Shown: one piece after another, positions 52,673 to 61,351 of the stretch
Layout of the letters: every line of letters starts with the position of its first letter
Numbering within the stretch: the stretch's first letter is position 1
Assembly: GCA_934394565.1 (NCBI GenBank)
Contig: CAKRQV010000012.1
Location: forward strand, 1-64,000
From: an uncultured Lachnospiraceae bacterium
GTDB lineage: Bacteria > Bacillota > Clostridia > Lachnospirales > Lachnospiraceae
Direction: 5' to 3'
Length of the DNA stretch: 64,000 bases
Notes under the pieces: model-generated
The model's input: the letters and a program-made list of their open reading frames with translations, nothing else
Told to the model about the DNA's origin: nothing
Database searches by the model: none
Position numbers and translations under genes: made by a program

Positions 52673-53881
52673 ATGAAAGAAAAAGGCAGAGGGCAAAAAA
52701 CAAAGCTTTACCGGTATTATGTGGCTGTAGGTCTGATCGCTGTGCTGGCTGCCGGTGGTGTGCATCTGGGGACGTTTCTGTATGCCCACCGACCGCTGCA
52801 GCGGCTGGAAAGACCCGAGACCGGAGCTAAAGACCAGGAGATATCTTTATATGTGAAAAACGGTAATCAGAAATTACCATTTACAGCCCATATAGGGGCA
52901 AGAAAGAGGACACAGGAGGAGCTTGATACAGTATTTTCGCAGGCAGAAGCAGAGCTTTCCGGCGGACTGAAGGGGGAAAATACGAGTCTTTTGGCGGTGA
53001 CAGGCGCTTTACATATGCCGGCGACGGCAGCAGACGGGGCAGTGCAGGTCAGTTGGAGCAGTGATGCGCCGGAGATTATCTCCTACGATGGAACCCTGGC
53101 AGAGGAGATTCCGGAGAATGGGGTGTATGTTGATCTGGAGGCGACGATGTCCTGTGAGGATGCTGTCGCATATTACAACCCCCGTGTATTTGTTCTGCCA
53201 AAGAAAGACAGCAGCCTGCAGGGCCAGCTGACCGCTGCAGTACAGGCGGCCAATGCCGATGGGACAAAGCGGTGGTATGTGCTCCCGGACACACTGGGGG
53301 AACAGTCGCTTCTATGGTACAGAAAAGTTGCAGATCCAGCGCTTTTGGTGGCGGGGATAGTGCTGGCACTGGGATTCTTTTTGCCACAGCACAGAAAGGA
53401 ACAGCAAAGACAGGCAAGACAGAAAGAAAAGGCCAGACTGCTGCAGATGTATCCCACCCTGGTCAGCCAGATGGTGCTGTATATGGGTGCAGGCATGAGC
53501 ATATCCCAGACCTTTCGTCAAATCGCCGGAGGGAAAAAAGGTCGGCAGCCGGGGGTGCTCGAACAGGTATGCCAGACGTTTGTCCGGGAACTGGCGCAGG
53601 GAATTCCGGAACAGGATGCACTGCATCGTCTCGGGGAACGAAGCGGTCTTTGGGAGTACAAAGCATTCTGCGGGTTGCTGATCCAGAACCGGACCAGAGG
53701 TAATGAAAATCTGTTGCCCATGCTGCAGACAGAAGCACAGAAAGCCTTTGCTGAGCGACAGAGAAGGGCCCGGATACTGGGCAATGAGGCCGGGACAAAG
53801 CTTTTGCTGCCTATGCTGCTGATGCTGGTTGTGGTGCTGCTTCTGGTACTGTTTCCGGCGGTGACATCATTTTATACATAA
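52673..53881 (+). CDS. TadC-like protein with extracytoplasmic insert
   Basis: 402 residues, longer than usual TadC. TM1 at about 14-36, then ~185 extracytoplasmic residues, TM2 at about 222-242, a cytoplasmic T2SSF domain (about 255-370), and a final helix. The insert (about 80-180) contains TGALHMPATAADGAVQVSWS and IISYDGTL, a pattern like the atrophied bacterial Ig domain. This gives a platform protein with an outside domain. Confidence 0.82.
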   Translation: MKEKGRGQKTKLYRYYVAVGLIAVLAAGGVHLGTFLYAHRPLQRLERPETGAKDQEISLYVKNGNQKLPFTAHIGARKRTQEELDTVFSQAEAELSGGLKGENTSLLAVTGALHMPATAADGAVQVSWSSDAPEIISYDGTLAEEIPENGVYVDLEATMSCEDAVAYYNPRVFVLPKKDSSLQGQLTAAVQAANADGTKRWYVLPDTLGEQSLLWYRKVADPALLVAGIVLALGFFLPQHRKEQQRQARQKEKARLLQMYPTLVSQMVLYMGAGMSISQTFRQIAGGKKGRQPGVLEQVCQTFVRELAQGIPEQDALHRLGERSGLWEYKAFCGLLIQNRTRGNENLLPMLQTEAQKAFAERQRRARILGNEAGTKLLLPMLLMLVVVLLLVLFPAVTSFYT

Positions 53882-53902
53882 GCAAAAAAGGAGGAAATGA
53901 AA

Positions 53903-54085
53903 ATGAACAGAAAACTGTGGAAAAGTGTCAGAACGTTCTGGCAGGATGAAAGTGGTGTCGGTGTGGTGGAGATCATTCTGATCCTCGTAGTGCTGATCAG
54001 CCTGGTGCTGCTGTTTAAGGAGCAGATCACCAGTCTGGTCAAGACCGTGCTGACCAAGATCAAAAATCAGGGTACTTCCGTATAA
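53903..54085 (+). CDS. Flp-type pilin subunit
   Basis: 60-residue pilin precursor: basic leader, cleavage site region DESGVGVVEIILI with Glu at the +5-type position, one hydrophobic helix, short tail. ATG 53903 is preferred over ATG 53897 because AGGAGG would be only 2 bases from the first. It is the likely main pilus subunit of the Tad system. Confidence 0.88.
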   Translation: MNRKLWKSVRTFWQDESGVGVVEIILILVVLISLVLLFKEQITSLVKTVLTKIKNQGTSV

Positions 54086-54095
54086 GGAGTTACAG

Positions 54096-55550
54096 ATGAA
54101 GAAAAAAGGCAGTATTACAGTATATCTGCTGCTGCTTCTTACGGTGTTTTTGCTGCTTGTCGGTGCCGTGTTCTATTCGGTAAGGTGCCGACAGGCAAAG
54201 ACAATCGTAAAGACGGCAGCGCGGCAGAGTATGATGGATCTGTTTTCACGGTATGAGCCGACGTTGTTTGAAAAGTATGATCTATTGTTTCTGGATGCCG
54301 GGCTTGGCACAAATTCCTTTCGGGGCGGACTGCTTTTGCAGTGTGTGGAAAAGAATGCTGCAGGTATGTGGGGGGAAGGCACGGCAGCGACCAATCTGTG
54401 CGGACTGTCACAGGCATCGGCAGCACTGCAGGGCTATACGCTGGCAACGGACCAGAACGGGGAGGCTTTTTACCGGCAGGCAGTGGAGGCGGCCGCGCAG
54501 GCGTTTCCGGCAGAGGCAGTGAAGCTGGCCGGAGAGTATATGCAGCAGGCCAGAAAACAGGAAAACACCGGCCGGACCAGGGGTGATGTGGACAAGGCCT
54601 GCACGGATTACCAGAAAGCTGTGGAAAAAGCGCAGGAAGGTGATGTAAAAGATGCCGGAAAAGACAAAACCGGGGATACAAAAGCCGGATCGACGACGGT
54701 GCAGCTACAGGAAAATCCAATAGAGGCCGTAAAAAAGCTGCAAAAGAAAGGACTTCTGGGGCTGGTTATGCCAAAGCAGAGTACGATGTCAGCGGGAAGT
54801 GTAAAAAAGAAGACGTTACTATCTGCAAGAAAGCTGCAGCGAGGTGTCGGATTGACTACGGCGGCCAAAAAGCATAGTACCAGGGACCGGCTTTTGTTCA
54901 CACAGTATCTGGGCAGTCATCTTTCGAGCTTTTGCGCACCGGACAAAGAGGCAGCGCTGGCTTGGCAGCTGGAATATGTCATTGGACAGAAGACAACCGA
55001 CAAAGCCAATCTGAAAAAGACGGTGGAAGCACTTCTTGTCGTGCGGGAGGGTGCCAATCTTCTGTATCTGAAAAGTGACAGCCAGAAGCTGGCAGAGGTA
55101 CATGCTATGGCGGCATCTATAGCGGCAGCACTGGCCGTACCGGTCAGCGAGGAACTGATCCGTCGGGTGCTTATGGTTTGCTGGGCTTATGGAGAGAGCC
55201 TCATGGATGTCCGAATGCTTCTGGCAGGCGGCAAAGTGCCGGTGGTCAAGGACAGTGCGTCCTGGCAGCTGGCAATTTCCAGGCTGGCCGGGGTCGGAGA
55301 CGAACAGAGCAAAAAGGGAACAAAAGGACTGGATTACACTGGTTATCTGGAGCTTTTATTACAGCTGCAGACGGAAAAAAACAATATCAGGCGCGGCATG
55401 GACATGGTAGAGCTGGGGATGCGTGGACAGGAGAAAAAAAGCAGCTTTTCGCTGGATCACTGTATCGAAGCAGCCAGCATAGAACTCTCGGCCAGAGTAT
55501 CCGGAGCCGGTACGGTCCGCGCAGTGGAGTACAGAAGCTATGAAAACTGA
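54096..55550 (+). CDS. DUF5702 Tad-associated protein
   Basis: 484 residues. N-terminal type IV-pilin-like membrane helix (KKKGSITVYLLLLLTVFLLL), then a large extracytoplasmic region; residues about 150-215 are Lys/Asp/Gln-rich and low in complexity. Family DUF5702 occurs with Gram-positive Tad loci and probably forms a large pseudopilin. It overlaps the next gene by 11 bases. Confidence 0.8.
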   Translation: MKKKGSITVYLLLLLTVFLLLVGAVFYSVRCRQAKTIVKTAARQSMMDLFSRYEPTLFEKYDLLFLDAGLGTNSFRGGLLLQCVEKNAAGMWGEGTAATNLCGLSQASAALQGYTLATDQNGEAFYRQAVEAAAQAFPAEAVKLAGEYMQQARKQENTGRTRGDVDKACTDYQKAVEKAQEGDVKDAGKDKTGDTKAGSTTVQLQENPIEAVKKLQKKGLLGLVMPKQSTMSAGSVKKKTLLSARKLQRGVGLTTAAKKHSTRDRLLFTQYLGSHLSSFCAPDKEAALAWQLEYVIGQKTTDKANLKKTVEALLVVREGANLLYLKSDSQKLAEVHAMAASIAAALAVPVSEELIRRVLMVCWAYGESLMDVRMLLAGGKVPVVKDSASWQLAISRLAGVGDEQSKKGTKGLDYTGYLELLLQLQTEKNNIRRGMDMVELGMRGQEKKSSFSLDHCIEAASIELSARVSGAGTVRAVEYRSYEN

Positions 55551-56364
55551 AACATACAGGGCAGCGCTCTGGCACAGGAAACAAAACAGAAAGGACACGA
55601 ACGCAATCTCATTATCTAATAAAAAAAACAACACTCTCTCTTCAGACGAATCTATTTACGTTTTTCCCCAAAAACGAAAACAGGCACCTGTGACCAGAGC
55701 GTTGCCCTGTGTGTTTCAGAAAGGCAGTCTGGTGGCGGAGGCGGCGATGGTGCTGCCACTGTTTTTGCTGGCCCTGCTGACGATCGCCGGTATGCTGCAG
55801 ATCTACAGCCGCCATCTTACGATGACAGAGAAGCTGCTTGAAACCGCAGAAAAAACAGCAGTGTACCGGGCATCAACGGCATCCGCCGAAACAGCAGATA
55901 TCCCGCTGGTCAAAAGCGAAAGTTTTATACCGGGTGTCCATCTTTTCGGCCTTGGCAAATGCAGACTGACGGCTGTTGTCCGGGTGCGTGCCTGGATCGG
56001 CTATACAGGGGATCTTGGCGGAGAAGATATACCGCTGGAGGACACAGAGCTTGTGTACATCAGCGACAACAGGGAGGCGTACCATACGAGCCCGGACTGC
56101 AGCTATCTTGACATTCATCTGACAGCCATGGAGAAAAAGCAGGCGGCCGGAGGCAGAAATGAACTGGGGGAACGCTATACAGCATGTGACAAATGCTGCC
56201 GCGGTATGGGCAGTGGTACGGTATATGTCAGTGGCCGGGGCAGCCATTATCATTCGACGGTCAGCTGCAGCGGTTTATCGCGCAGTCCGACGATGGTGTC
56301 CAGAAAAGAGGCCGGTCATCTGCCCCTTTGTACGCGGTGCCGGAAAAGGGGCAGTACAGAATGA
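55540..56364 (+). CDS. TadE-like pseudopilin with two Cys modules
   Basis: 274 residues. After a basic N-terminal stretch of ~60 residues comes a TadE-type segment (GSLVAEAAMVLPLFLLALL, about 62-80). The C-terminal half has two similar modules: YHTSPDCSYL...CDKC (about 186-226) and YHSTVSCSGL...CTRC (about 238-268). The paired YH-x4-C and CxxC look like small metal-binding folds outside the cell. Unusual for TadE. Overlaps the next gene by four bases. Confidence 0.82.
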   Translation: MKTETYRAALWHRKQNRKDTNAISLSNKKNNTLSSDESIYVFPQKRKQAPVTRALPCVFQKGSLVAEAAMVLPLFLLALLTIAGMLQIYSRHLTMTEKLLETAEKTAVYRASTASAETADIPLVKSESFIPGVHLFGLGKCRLTAVVRVRAWIGYTGDLGGEDIPLEDTELVYISDNREAYHTSPDCSYLDIHLTAMEKKQAAGGRNELGERYTACDKCCRGMGSGTVYVSGRGSHYHSTVSCSGLSRSPTMVSRKEAGHLPLCTRCRKRGSTE

Positions 56365-56777
56365 GACTGTGGCTTAGTATGTTTCTGACGATACATGTAG
56401 CTACGGATGTATGGGGTGGCTATATTTATCTGCCCGTAGTCTGGATACAGATGGTGACTGGCGTGGCGGTGATGGTGTGGTCAGGGGCCGGAACCGGCAC
56501 GGTAGTTTGGCAGCTTTTGCCGGGGTTGGTAGTTTTGGCTGTCAGTATGGCCAGTCGGGAAAAGATTGGCTGTGGGGATGCCTGGCTGTTGATGGCCACG
56601 GGTCTGTATCTGGGCATATGGCAGCAGCTGCAGCTCTGGTGTGCGGCATCTATACTGGCTTTTTTGTGGACAATGTCCGGCATGGTGGCCGGGCGTGTGG
56701 ATAAACATACAGAGATTGTCCTGGCTCCTTTCATATGGCTGGGATATCTGGGAGGATCATGCTTTGGATGGTTTTAA
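56361..56777 (+). CDS. Second prepilin peptidase-like (A24) protein
   Basis: 138-residue membrane protein with four or five hydrophobic helices. GCGDAWLLMATG matches the second A24 catalytic motif, and Asp in VATDVWGGYIYLP is a plausible first catalytic residue. It is shorter than tadV at 49280. It may process the TadE-type proteins beside it. Start overlaps the upstream stop (ATGA). Confidence 0.72.
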   Translation: MRLWLSMFLTIHVATDVWGGYIYLPVVWIQMVTGVAVMVWSGAGTGTVVWQLLPGLVVLAVSMASREKIGCGDAWLLMATGLYLGIWQQLQLWCAASILAFLWTMSGMVAGRVDKHTEIVLAPFIWLGYLGGSCFGWF

Positions 56778-57186
56778 GAAAAGGGGAAGCTTTACGGTGG
56801 AGGCGGTATTTGTCGTGCCGGTCTGCCTTATGGTCGTATTTTTTCTGTTACAGACCTTTTTTTATCTGCATCATATCAGCTGGTATACGGCAGCGGCCTG
56901 GGAATGTACCCTGACCGGGATGCATGAGGGACCTTGGGAGGAGAGTACAGATCAGCGCTGGCAGAAGGTTTATAAGGAACAGCCTTTTCCCGTAGCCAGT
57001 GTACAGGAAAAAAGCCATAGTGGAAACAGGAAGATCCAGATGACGGTAAATGGCAGTCAGGCAGCGATCATGGGACTGCCCGCTTTGACATTTCAGATAG
57101 AAATAAAACGGTCCTGGCAGTCTCCGGCAACCAAGCTTCGCAGACAAAAACAGCTGTTAAGACTGACAGATACAGGAGGAGCATGA
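56764..57186 (+). CDS. TadE-like pseudopilin
   Basis: About 140 residues: short basic leader, KKRGSFTVEAVFVVPVCLMVVFFLL (given as about 5-29), then an extracytoplasmic domain. TTG 56764 is chosen because GGGAGG lies 8 bases upstream; it overlaps the peptidase gene by 14 bases. Its tail overlaps the next start. Confidence 0.75.
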   Translation: MDGFKKRGSFTVEAVFVVPVCLMVVFFLLQTFFYLHHISWYTAAAWECTLTGMHEGPWEESTDQRWQKVYKEQPFPVASVQEKSHSGNRKIQMTVNGSQAAIMGLPALTFQIEIKRSWQSPATKLRRQKQLLRLTDTGGA

Positions 57187-58745
57187 TGGAAGTACGTTAC
57201 CAGAGAGATCTGTACCGGATACAGCTGTGCTGTGATACGGAAAAGGAAGAAGAACAGCTGGGTTATCCGCTGCAGATGTGCCTGCGCAATACGATTACCG
57301 GACTTTTGGCCTGTCAGGTGCAGGGAACAGACAACCGGTTGACGGTCTGTTGGGATGTGACTTCGCGGCACAGTCTGGTGCAGGTGACGGGGGAGGGGCA
57401 GGTCTCTCCCCTGATTTTGCAGCGGATCCTCAGGGCTTTGTTACAGACGATGGAAGCTATGGCGAGATATTTGCTGCCCTGTGAGTATCTGGTGCTGGAT
57501 CCGACCTTGCTTTTTCTGACACCGGAAAGCGGAGAGGTTGGCTTTGTCTGTGATTTTGAGGATACACAGAGTTTTCACCGGACGCTGCTTTTGCTGGGGG
57601 AGTATGTGTTGGAGCATATGGATCACAGGGATACAAAGGCCATGCATCTGGGCTATGGCCTGTATCGGCTGGCGGTGGAAGAAAGCTTTGATAAAGACGC
57701 TTTGCGACAATTGTGTACCGATATGCCGATGCAGGAAAAAGACACCGAAAAAAATAAAACGGAGAACCAAAACAGTCGGTGTGGTGTGAATGGGCAGAAA
57801 ACTATACCGCCGTATGGCCTGTACAGCAAAGAATGGAACGGGGAGCCAGCAGACAGAGAAAAACAGAGAGATGTCCGGCAGCCTCTTTTACACGGGCAGG
57901 AACAGGAAATGGTCAAGCAGCAGAAAGCAGATGCTCTGGAAGCTTTTTTTGCGGAGGATGAAGAAGAAAAAAGGCGACAGCTGACCCCATGGCAGTTTGG
58001 CACCGTCTGCGCTGTGGCAATTTTGCTTGGTACAGGAATCATGGAAATCGTACAGCTTATCCGAAATGGCAGACATCTGCGGCCGATATGGCTGCTTATA
58101 GCCGCAGGGCTGTTTTTACTTTCTGGTGTGACATCGCTGCTCTTATGGTGGTTGTCAGAAAAAACAAAAAAAGCAGAGACCGGAAAACAAACAGATAAAA
58201 AAACACAGAGAGGGGAAAGAACAGCACCTGCTTTAAACCGGAAGTTATCACAGGAAAAGATGTATGGGAACATCCCGGACGGACAGAGCGCAGAAAGCGA
58301 GCAGCCGGAAACATATACGGCAGGGTATTATAGGAGCCCGTCATATCCGATGCAAAAACGTCCAGTCGCAGAGCCAATCTGTGAGCCATCGGCACAGAGT
58401 ATGGAAACGGTGGTCCTGAACCGCATGATGCCGGAAACAGTGTATGCACAGCTTTGTTTTGCAGATGATACGGTGGTATCGCTTCGTGGCCGCCAGTGGC
58501 TGATCGGTAAGAGCCCGGTCGATACAGATATCTGTCTGGCAAAGCCGACTGTCAGTCGGATGCATGCCAGAATCTGGAAAAAAGAAGATGCCTACTATAT
58601 AGAAGATCTTCATTCCCGCAATGGGACGATGGTTGAGGGAAAGCTTTTGGAGCCGGAGGAGAAAAGAAGACTGGAATCAGGAATGCGGCTTTCCTTTGCA
58701 GAGTATACATGCACATTTACGGAAAAACAGGGAAATATGAATTGA
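57183..58745 (+). CDS. DUF6382-FHA domain protein
   Basis: 520 residues. The N-terminal DUF6382 domain (about 1-180) is followed by a variable linker, two hydrophobic helices (about 275-320), a charged linker, and a C-terminal FHA domain (about 430-515: GKSPVDTDI, VSRMHARI, RNGTMVEG). FHA domains bind phospho-threonine, so this may link the pilus machine to a Ser/Thr kinase. It is the last gene of the Tad run. GGAGGAG precedes the start. Confidence 0.88.
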   Translation: MMEVRYQRDLYRIQLCCDTEKEEEQLGYPLQMCLRNTITGLLACQVQGTDNRLTVCWDVTSRHSLVQVTGEGQVSPLILQRILRALLQTMEAMARYLLPCEYLVLDPTLLFLTPESGEVGFVCDFEDTQSFHRTLLLLGEYVLEHMDHRDTKAMHLGYGLYRLAVEESFDKDALRQLCTDMPMQEKDTEKNKTENQNSRCGVNGQKTIPPYGLYSKEWNGEPADREKQRDVRQPLLHGQEQEMVKQQKADALEAFFAEDEEEKRRQLTPWQFGTVCAVAILLGTGIMEIVQLIRNGRHLRPIWLLIAAGLFLLSGVTSLLLWWLSEKTKKAETGKQTDKKTQRGERTAPALNRKLSQEKMYGNIPDGQSAESEQPETYTAGYYRSPSYPMQKRPVAEPICEPSAQSMETVVLNRMMPETVYAQLCFADDTVVSLRGRQWLIGKSPVDTDICLAKPTVSRMHARIWKKEDAYYIEDLHSRNGTMVEGKLLEPEEKRRLESGMRLSFAEYTCTFTEKQGNMN

Positions 58746-58823
58746 ATTACATATTCAATGTGCAACAGAATGGATGAGAAAAGGAGACAGGTCGAAAAGA
58801 TGCGACATTTTTTGTCGGCTATC

Positions 58824-58852
58824 TTGTACTTTATTTTAGAAGTGGGTATAAT
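58824..58852 (+). promoter_or_regulatory. Promoter of the rhomboid gene
   Basis: -35 TTGTAC (58824-58829), 17-base spacer, -10 TATAAT (58847-58852), 38 bases before ATG. Confidence 0.75.
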
Positions 58853-58890
58853 CGTAAAAGAAAAGACCAAACAAACAGAAAGGTTTTTCT

Positions 58891-59526
58891 ATGAACGAAT
58901 ATTCCGAGTATCCCGAAAATGGCGATGCTGTGGATGCAATCCTCAATGGGCCGAGACGCTATGTAAATCTGGCGATCGTGGCGGTCAATGTTCTGCTTTT
59001 CTTTCTGGTGGAACTGACCGGTGACAGTATGGATACAGACCATATGGTGCACTGGGGAGCTGCATGGCTGCCGGATATCCTGCAGGGACAGGTTTTCAGA
59101 CTGTTTAGCTGTATGTTTCTGCATTTTGGCATTACCCATCTGGGCAATAATATGCTGGTACTGCTTTTTCTGGGTGATACGCTTGAGAAGATTACCGGCC
59201 ATCTGAAATATGGTGTGATCTGCCTGGGTGGCGGTCTGATCGGCAGTATCGCTTCCTGCGTACATGAGTACTATACGGGTACATACTATGTATCCGCCGG
59301 AGCTTCCGGCTGTGTCTTTGCCGTGACAGGGGCACTTTTGTACATTGTGATCCGTGAGCGGGGACAGCTCGGCGCACTGACTGTGCGCCGGATGCTGCTG
59401 CTGGCTGCTCTTTCGATATATAATGGCTTTGTATCTACTGGTGTGGATAATTATGCACATGCGGGTGGCCTGATCGGCGGATTTTTACTGGGGATGCTTT
59501 TATACCGACATCCATCAGAAGCCTAG
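58891..59526 (+). CDS. Rhomboid family intramembrane serine protease
   Basis: 211 residues, about six membrane helices. Catalytic Ser in GASGCVFAV (about 138) and His in AHAGGLIGG (about 190); FLHFGITHLGNNM is the conserved loop/HxxxN helix. It would cleave membrane proteins within the bilayer. Its end overlaps the convergent kinase gene by four bases. Confidence 0.92.
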   Translation: MNEYSEYPENGDAVDAILNGPRRYVNLAIVAVNVLLFFLVELTGDSMDTDHMVHWGAAWLPDILQGQVFRLFSCMFLHFGITHLGNNMLVLLFLGDTLEKITGHLKYGVICLGGGLIGSIASCVHEYYTGTYYVSAGASGCVFAVTGALLYIVIRERGQLGALTVRRMLLLAALSIYNGFVSTGVDNYAHAGGLIGGFLLGMLLYRHPSEA

Positions 59527-60251
59527 AACATAATGGGAAGGATGATTGTAACGATCATTCCCTTTCCGGTATCCGCATCCAGTGTGACGAGTCCCTTATG
59601 TGCCCGCACAACGTCATTGACGATGGCAAGTCCCAGACCTGTGCCGTCCTTCTTATGTGTGACAAAGGGATCCATAATTTCGCGAAGCTCGGATTTGGCG
59701 ATGCCATTACCGGTATCTTCGATATGGATGATGATATTGTCGGTGTCACTGCGGACCGTGCAGTAGATATTACCGCCGTCTGGCATGGCTTCTGTGGCAT
59801 TGCGCAGGATATTGTAAAAGACCTCACGCATTTTGACCGTATCGAGCATGAATGGGGGAATCGGTCCATCCTTTTCCAGCGAGACCTTGATATGCTGTGC
59901 CTCAAAGGCGGGCATATAGGATTTAATGACTGATTCCAGGATCAAGTAGGGACTGGCTTCAGAATATTTCAGAAGCTTTGCATTATTATAATTGGACAGA
60001 TCGTTGAGCAGCTGTTTTAAGAATGTCATATTGTCCATCAGTTCGGACCAGTGATTCCAGTCTTTGACCTCCGGATGTTCTGTGGAGATCAGCTGCAGGT
60101 AACTGTTGATCAGTGTGACCGGATTGCGGATCTCATGAGAAATCTTGGACATTTCTTTGCGGTGATCGTTCTGCATGGCTTCGTAGATTGCGGTGAAGCT
60201 CTCGTCTGTTTTTGGGGAATTGTGTAATCGTACGATATCTTTGGTTTTCAT
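59523..60251 (-). CDS. Orphan cytosolic histidine kinase
   Basis: 242 residues with no membrane segment and only a ~30-residue N-terminal stretch before the HisKA region. Phospho-acceptor is His39 in SKISHEIRNP. ATPase boxes are NILRNATEAMPDGG, DTGNGI and GTGLGLAIV. No response regulator lies nearby. Such sensor-less kinases can feed a sporulation phosphorelay, but that is inference. AGGAGG precedes the start. Confidence 0.9.
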   Translation of the reverse strand: MKTKDIVRLHNSPKTDESFTAIYEAMQNDHRKEMSKISHEIRNPVTLINSYLQLISTEHPEVKDWNHWSELMDNMTFLKQLLNDLSNYNNAKLLKYSEASPYLILESVIKSYMPAFEAQHIKVSLEKDGPIPPFMLDTVKMREVFYNILRNATEAMPDGGNIYCTVRSDTDNIIIHIEDTGNGIAKSELREIMDPFVTHKKDGTGLGLAIVNDVVRAHKGLVTLDADTGKGMIVTIILPIMF

Positions 60252-60409
60252 ACCGGAAAGCCTCCTTATGTGCTATGTATATATTAAAGTTACACCCTAT
60301 GACCTAAATATGCAATCAAAAGCGTACGACAAGATTCGACATATGTACCGACAAAAACGATTGCTTTTGCCGGCAGATATAGATATGAGAAAGTAGAAGG
60401 AGAATGAAA

Positions 60410-60826
60410 ATGGAAAATTGTGTATTTTGTAATCTGGCAAATGGAATCTGGGATTCCGCAACATTATACGAGGATGAGGATTTCCGCGTTGTCCTTGACC
60501 TGGGGCCGGCAGCCAAGGGGCATGCACTGATCCTGCCCAAGGAACATTATGCCAATATCTACGAAATTCCGGAAGAAAAGGCAGCCAAAGCTATGCTTCT
60601 GGCCAAAAAGATGGCAACGGTTATGACGGAGGCTCTGGGCTGTGACGGCTTCAATATTGTACAGAACAACGGTGAAGCCGCAGGACAGACCGTATTTCAT
60701 TTCCATATGCACCTGATTCCGCGGTATAAGGATGATGCGGCAGAATTTGGCTGGAAACCGGGCGAGCTCGACGAAAAAACGAAACAGGAAGTCCTGGAAA
60801 AAGTAGCCGCAAAGATGGAGGCATAA
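60410..60826 (+). CDS. HIT-family nucleotide hydrolase
   Basis: Histidine-triad protein, about 138 residues. N-terminal CVFCNLA zinc cysteines; triad HFHMHLIPR near 95. Such proteins split nucleotide phosphoramidates or dinucleotides. ATG 60410 is preferred over 60404, where AAGGAG would be too close. It lies 9 bases before the sigma factor gene. Confidence 0.92.
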   Translation: MENCVFCNLANGIWDSATLYEDEDFRVVLDLGPAAKGHALILPKEHYANIYEIPEEKAAKAMLLAKKMATVMTEALGCDGFNIVQNNGEAAGQTVFHFHMHLIPRYKDDAAEFGWKPGELDEKTKQEVLEKVAAKMEA

Positions 60827-60835
60827 GGAGAAAAC

Positions 60836-61351
60836 GTGGAATATACTGACTTTGACCGCATATTCAGAGAATACAGTCGGCTCGTTATGAAAGCTGCCTA
60901 CAGCTATATCGGCGACTATCAGTTATGCGAGGATATATGTCAGGAGGTATTTGAAAAACTTCACAGAGAAGCAAAATATATCGATCCGAAAGATCTGAAA
61001 CCATGGCTTCTGGTCGTTGCCAGAACAACAGCACTGGATTACCGGAAAAAGCTCAAAATGGATAAGATCACGTTGGAACCGCTGGAAACGTGTCAATATG
61101 AAGCCGGTACAGAAAAGCTGGATCCATTACACCATGTTGTAGGTAAGGAAAATCATCGGGAAGTGATAGAAGCTTTGTGGGAACATGATGCCAGGGATCT
61201 GGAACTGATGATTCAGGTGGAAATCGAAGGCCGTACGATCAAAGAGCTTGCTGCCAGCCGGGGTACTACCCCGAATAATCTGCGCACCAAGCTCTATCGT
61301 ATACGGAAATGGTTACATGAGAAATTCCCCGATGTAGAGGATTATTTCTGA
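60836..61351 (+). CDS. ECF-type RNA polymerase sigma factor
   Basis: 171 residues: region 2 (about 5-70, YSYIGDYQLCEDICQEVFEKL) and region 4 (about 115-165, KELAASRGTTPNNLRTKLYR), with no sigma 1.1 or region 3. Start GTG 60836 behind GGAGAA. In this family the gene is often followed by a DUF4367 membrane protein; here that gene is at 62535, with murG on the other strand in between. Confidence 0.88.
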   Translation: MEYTDFDRIFREYSRLVMKAAYSYIGDYQLCEDICQEVFEKLHREAKYIDPKDLKPWLLVVARTTALDYRKKLKMDKITLEPLETCQYEAGTEKLDPLHHVVGKENHREVIEALWEHDARDLELMIQVEIEGRTIKELAASRGTTPNNLRTKLYRIRKWLHEKFPDVEDYF

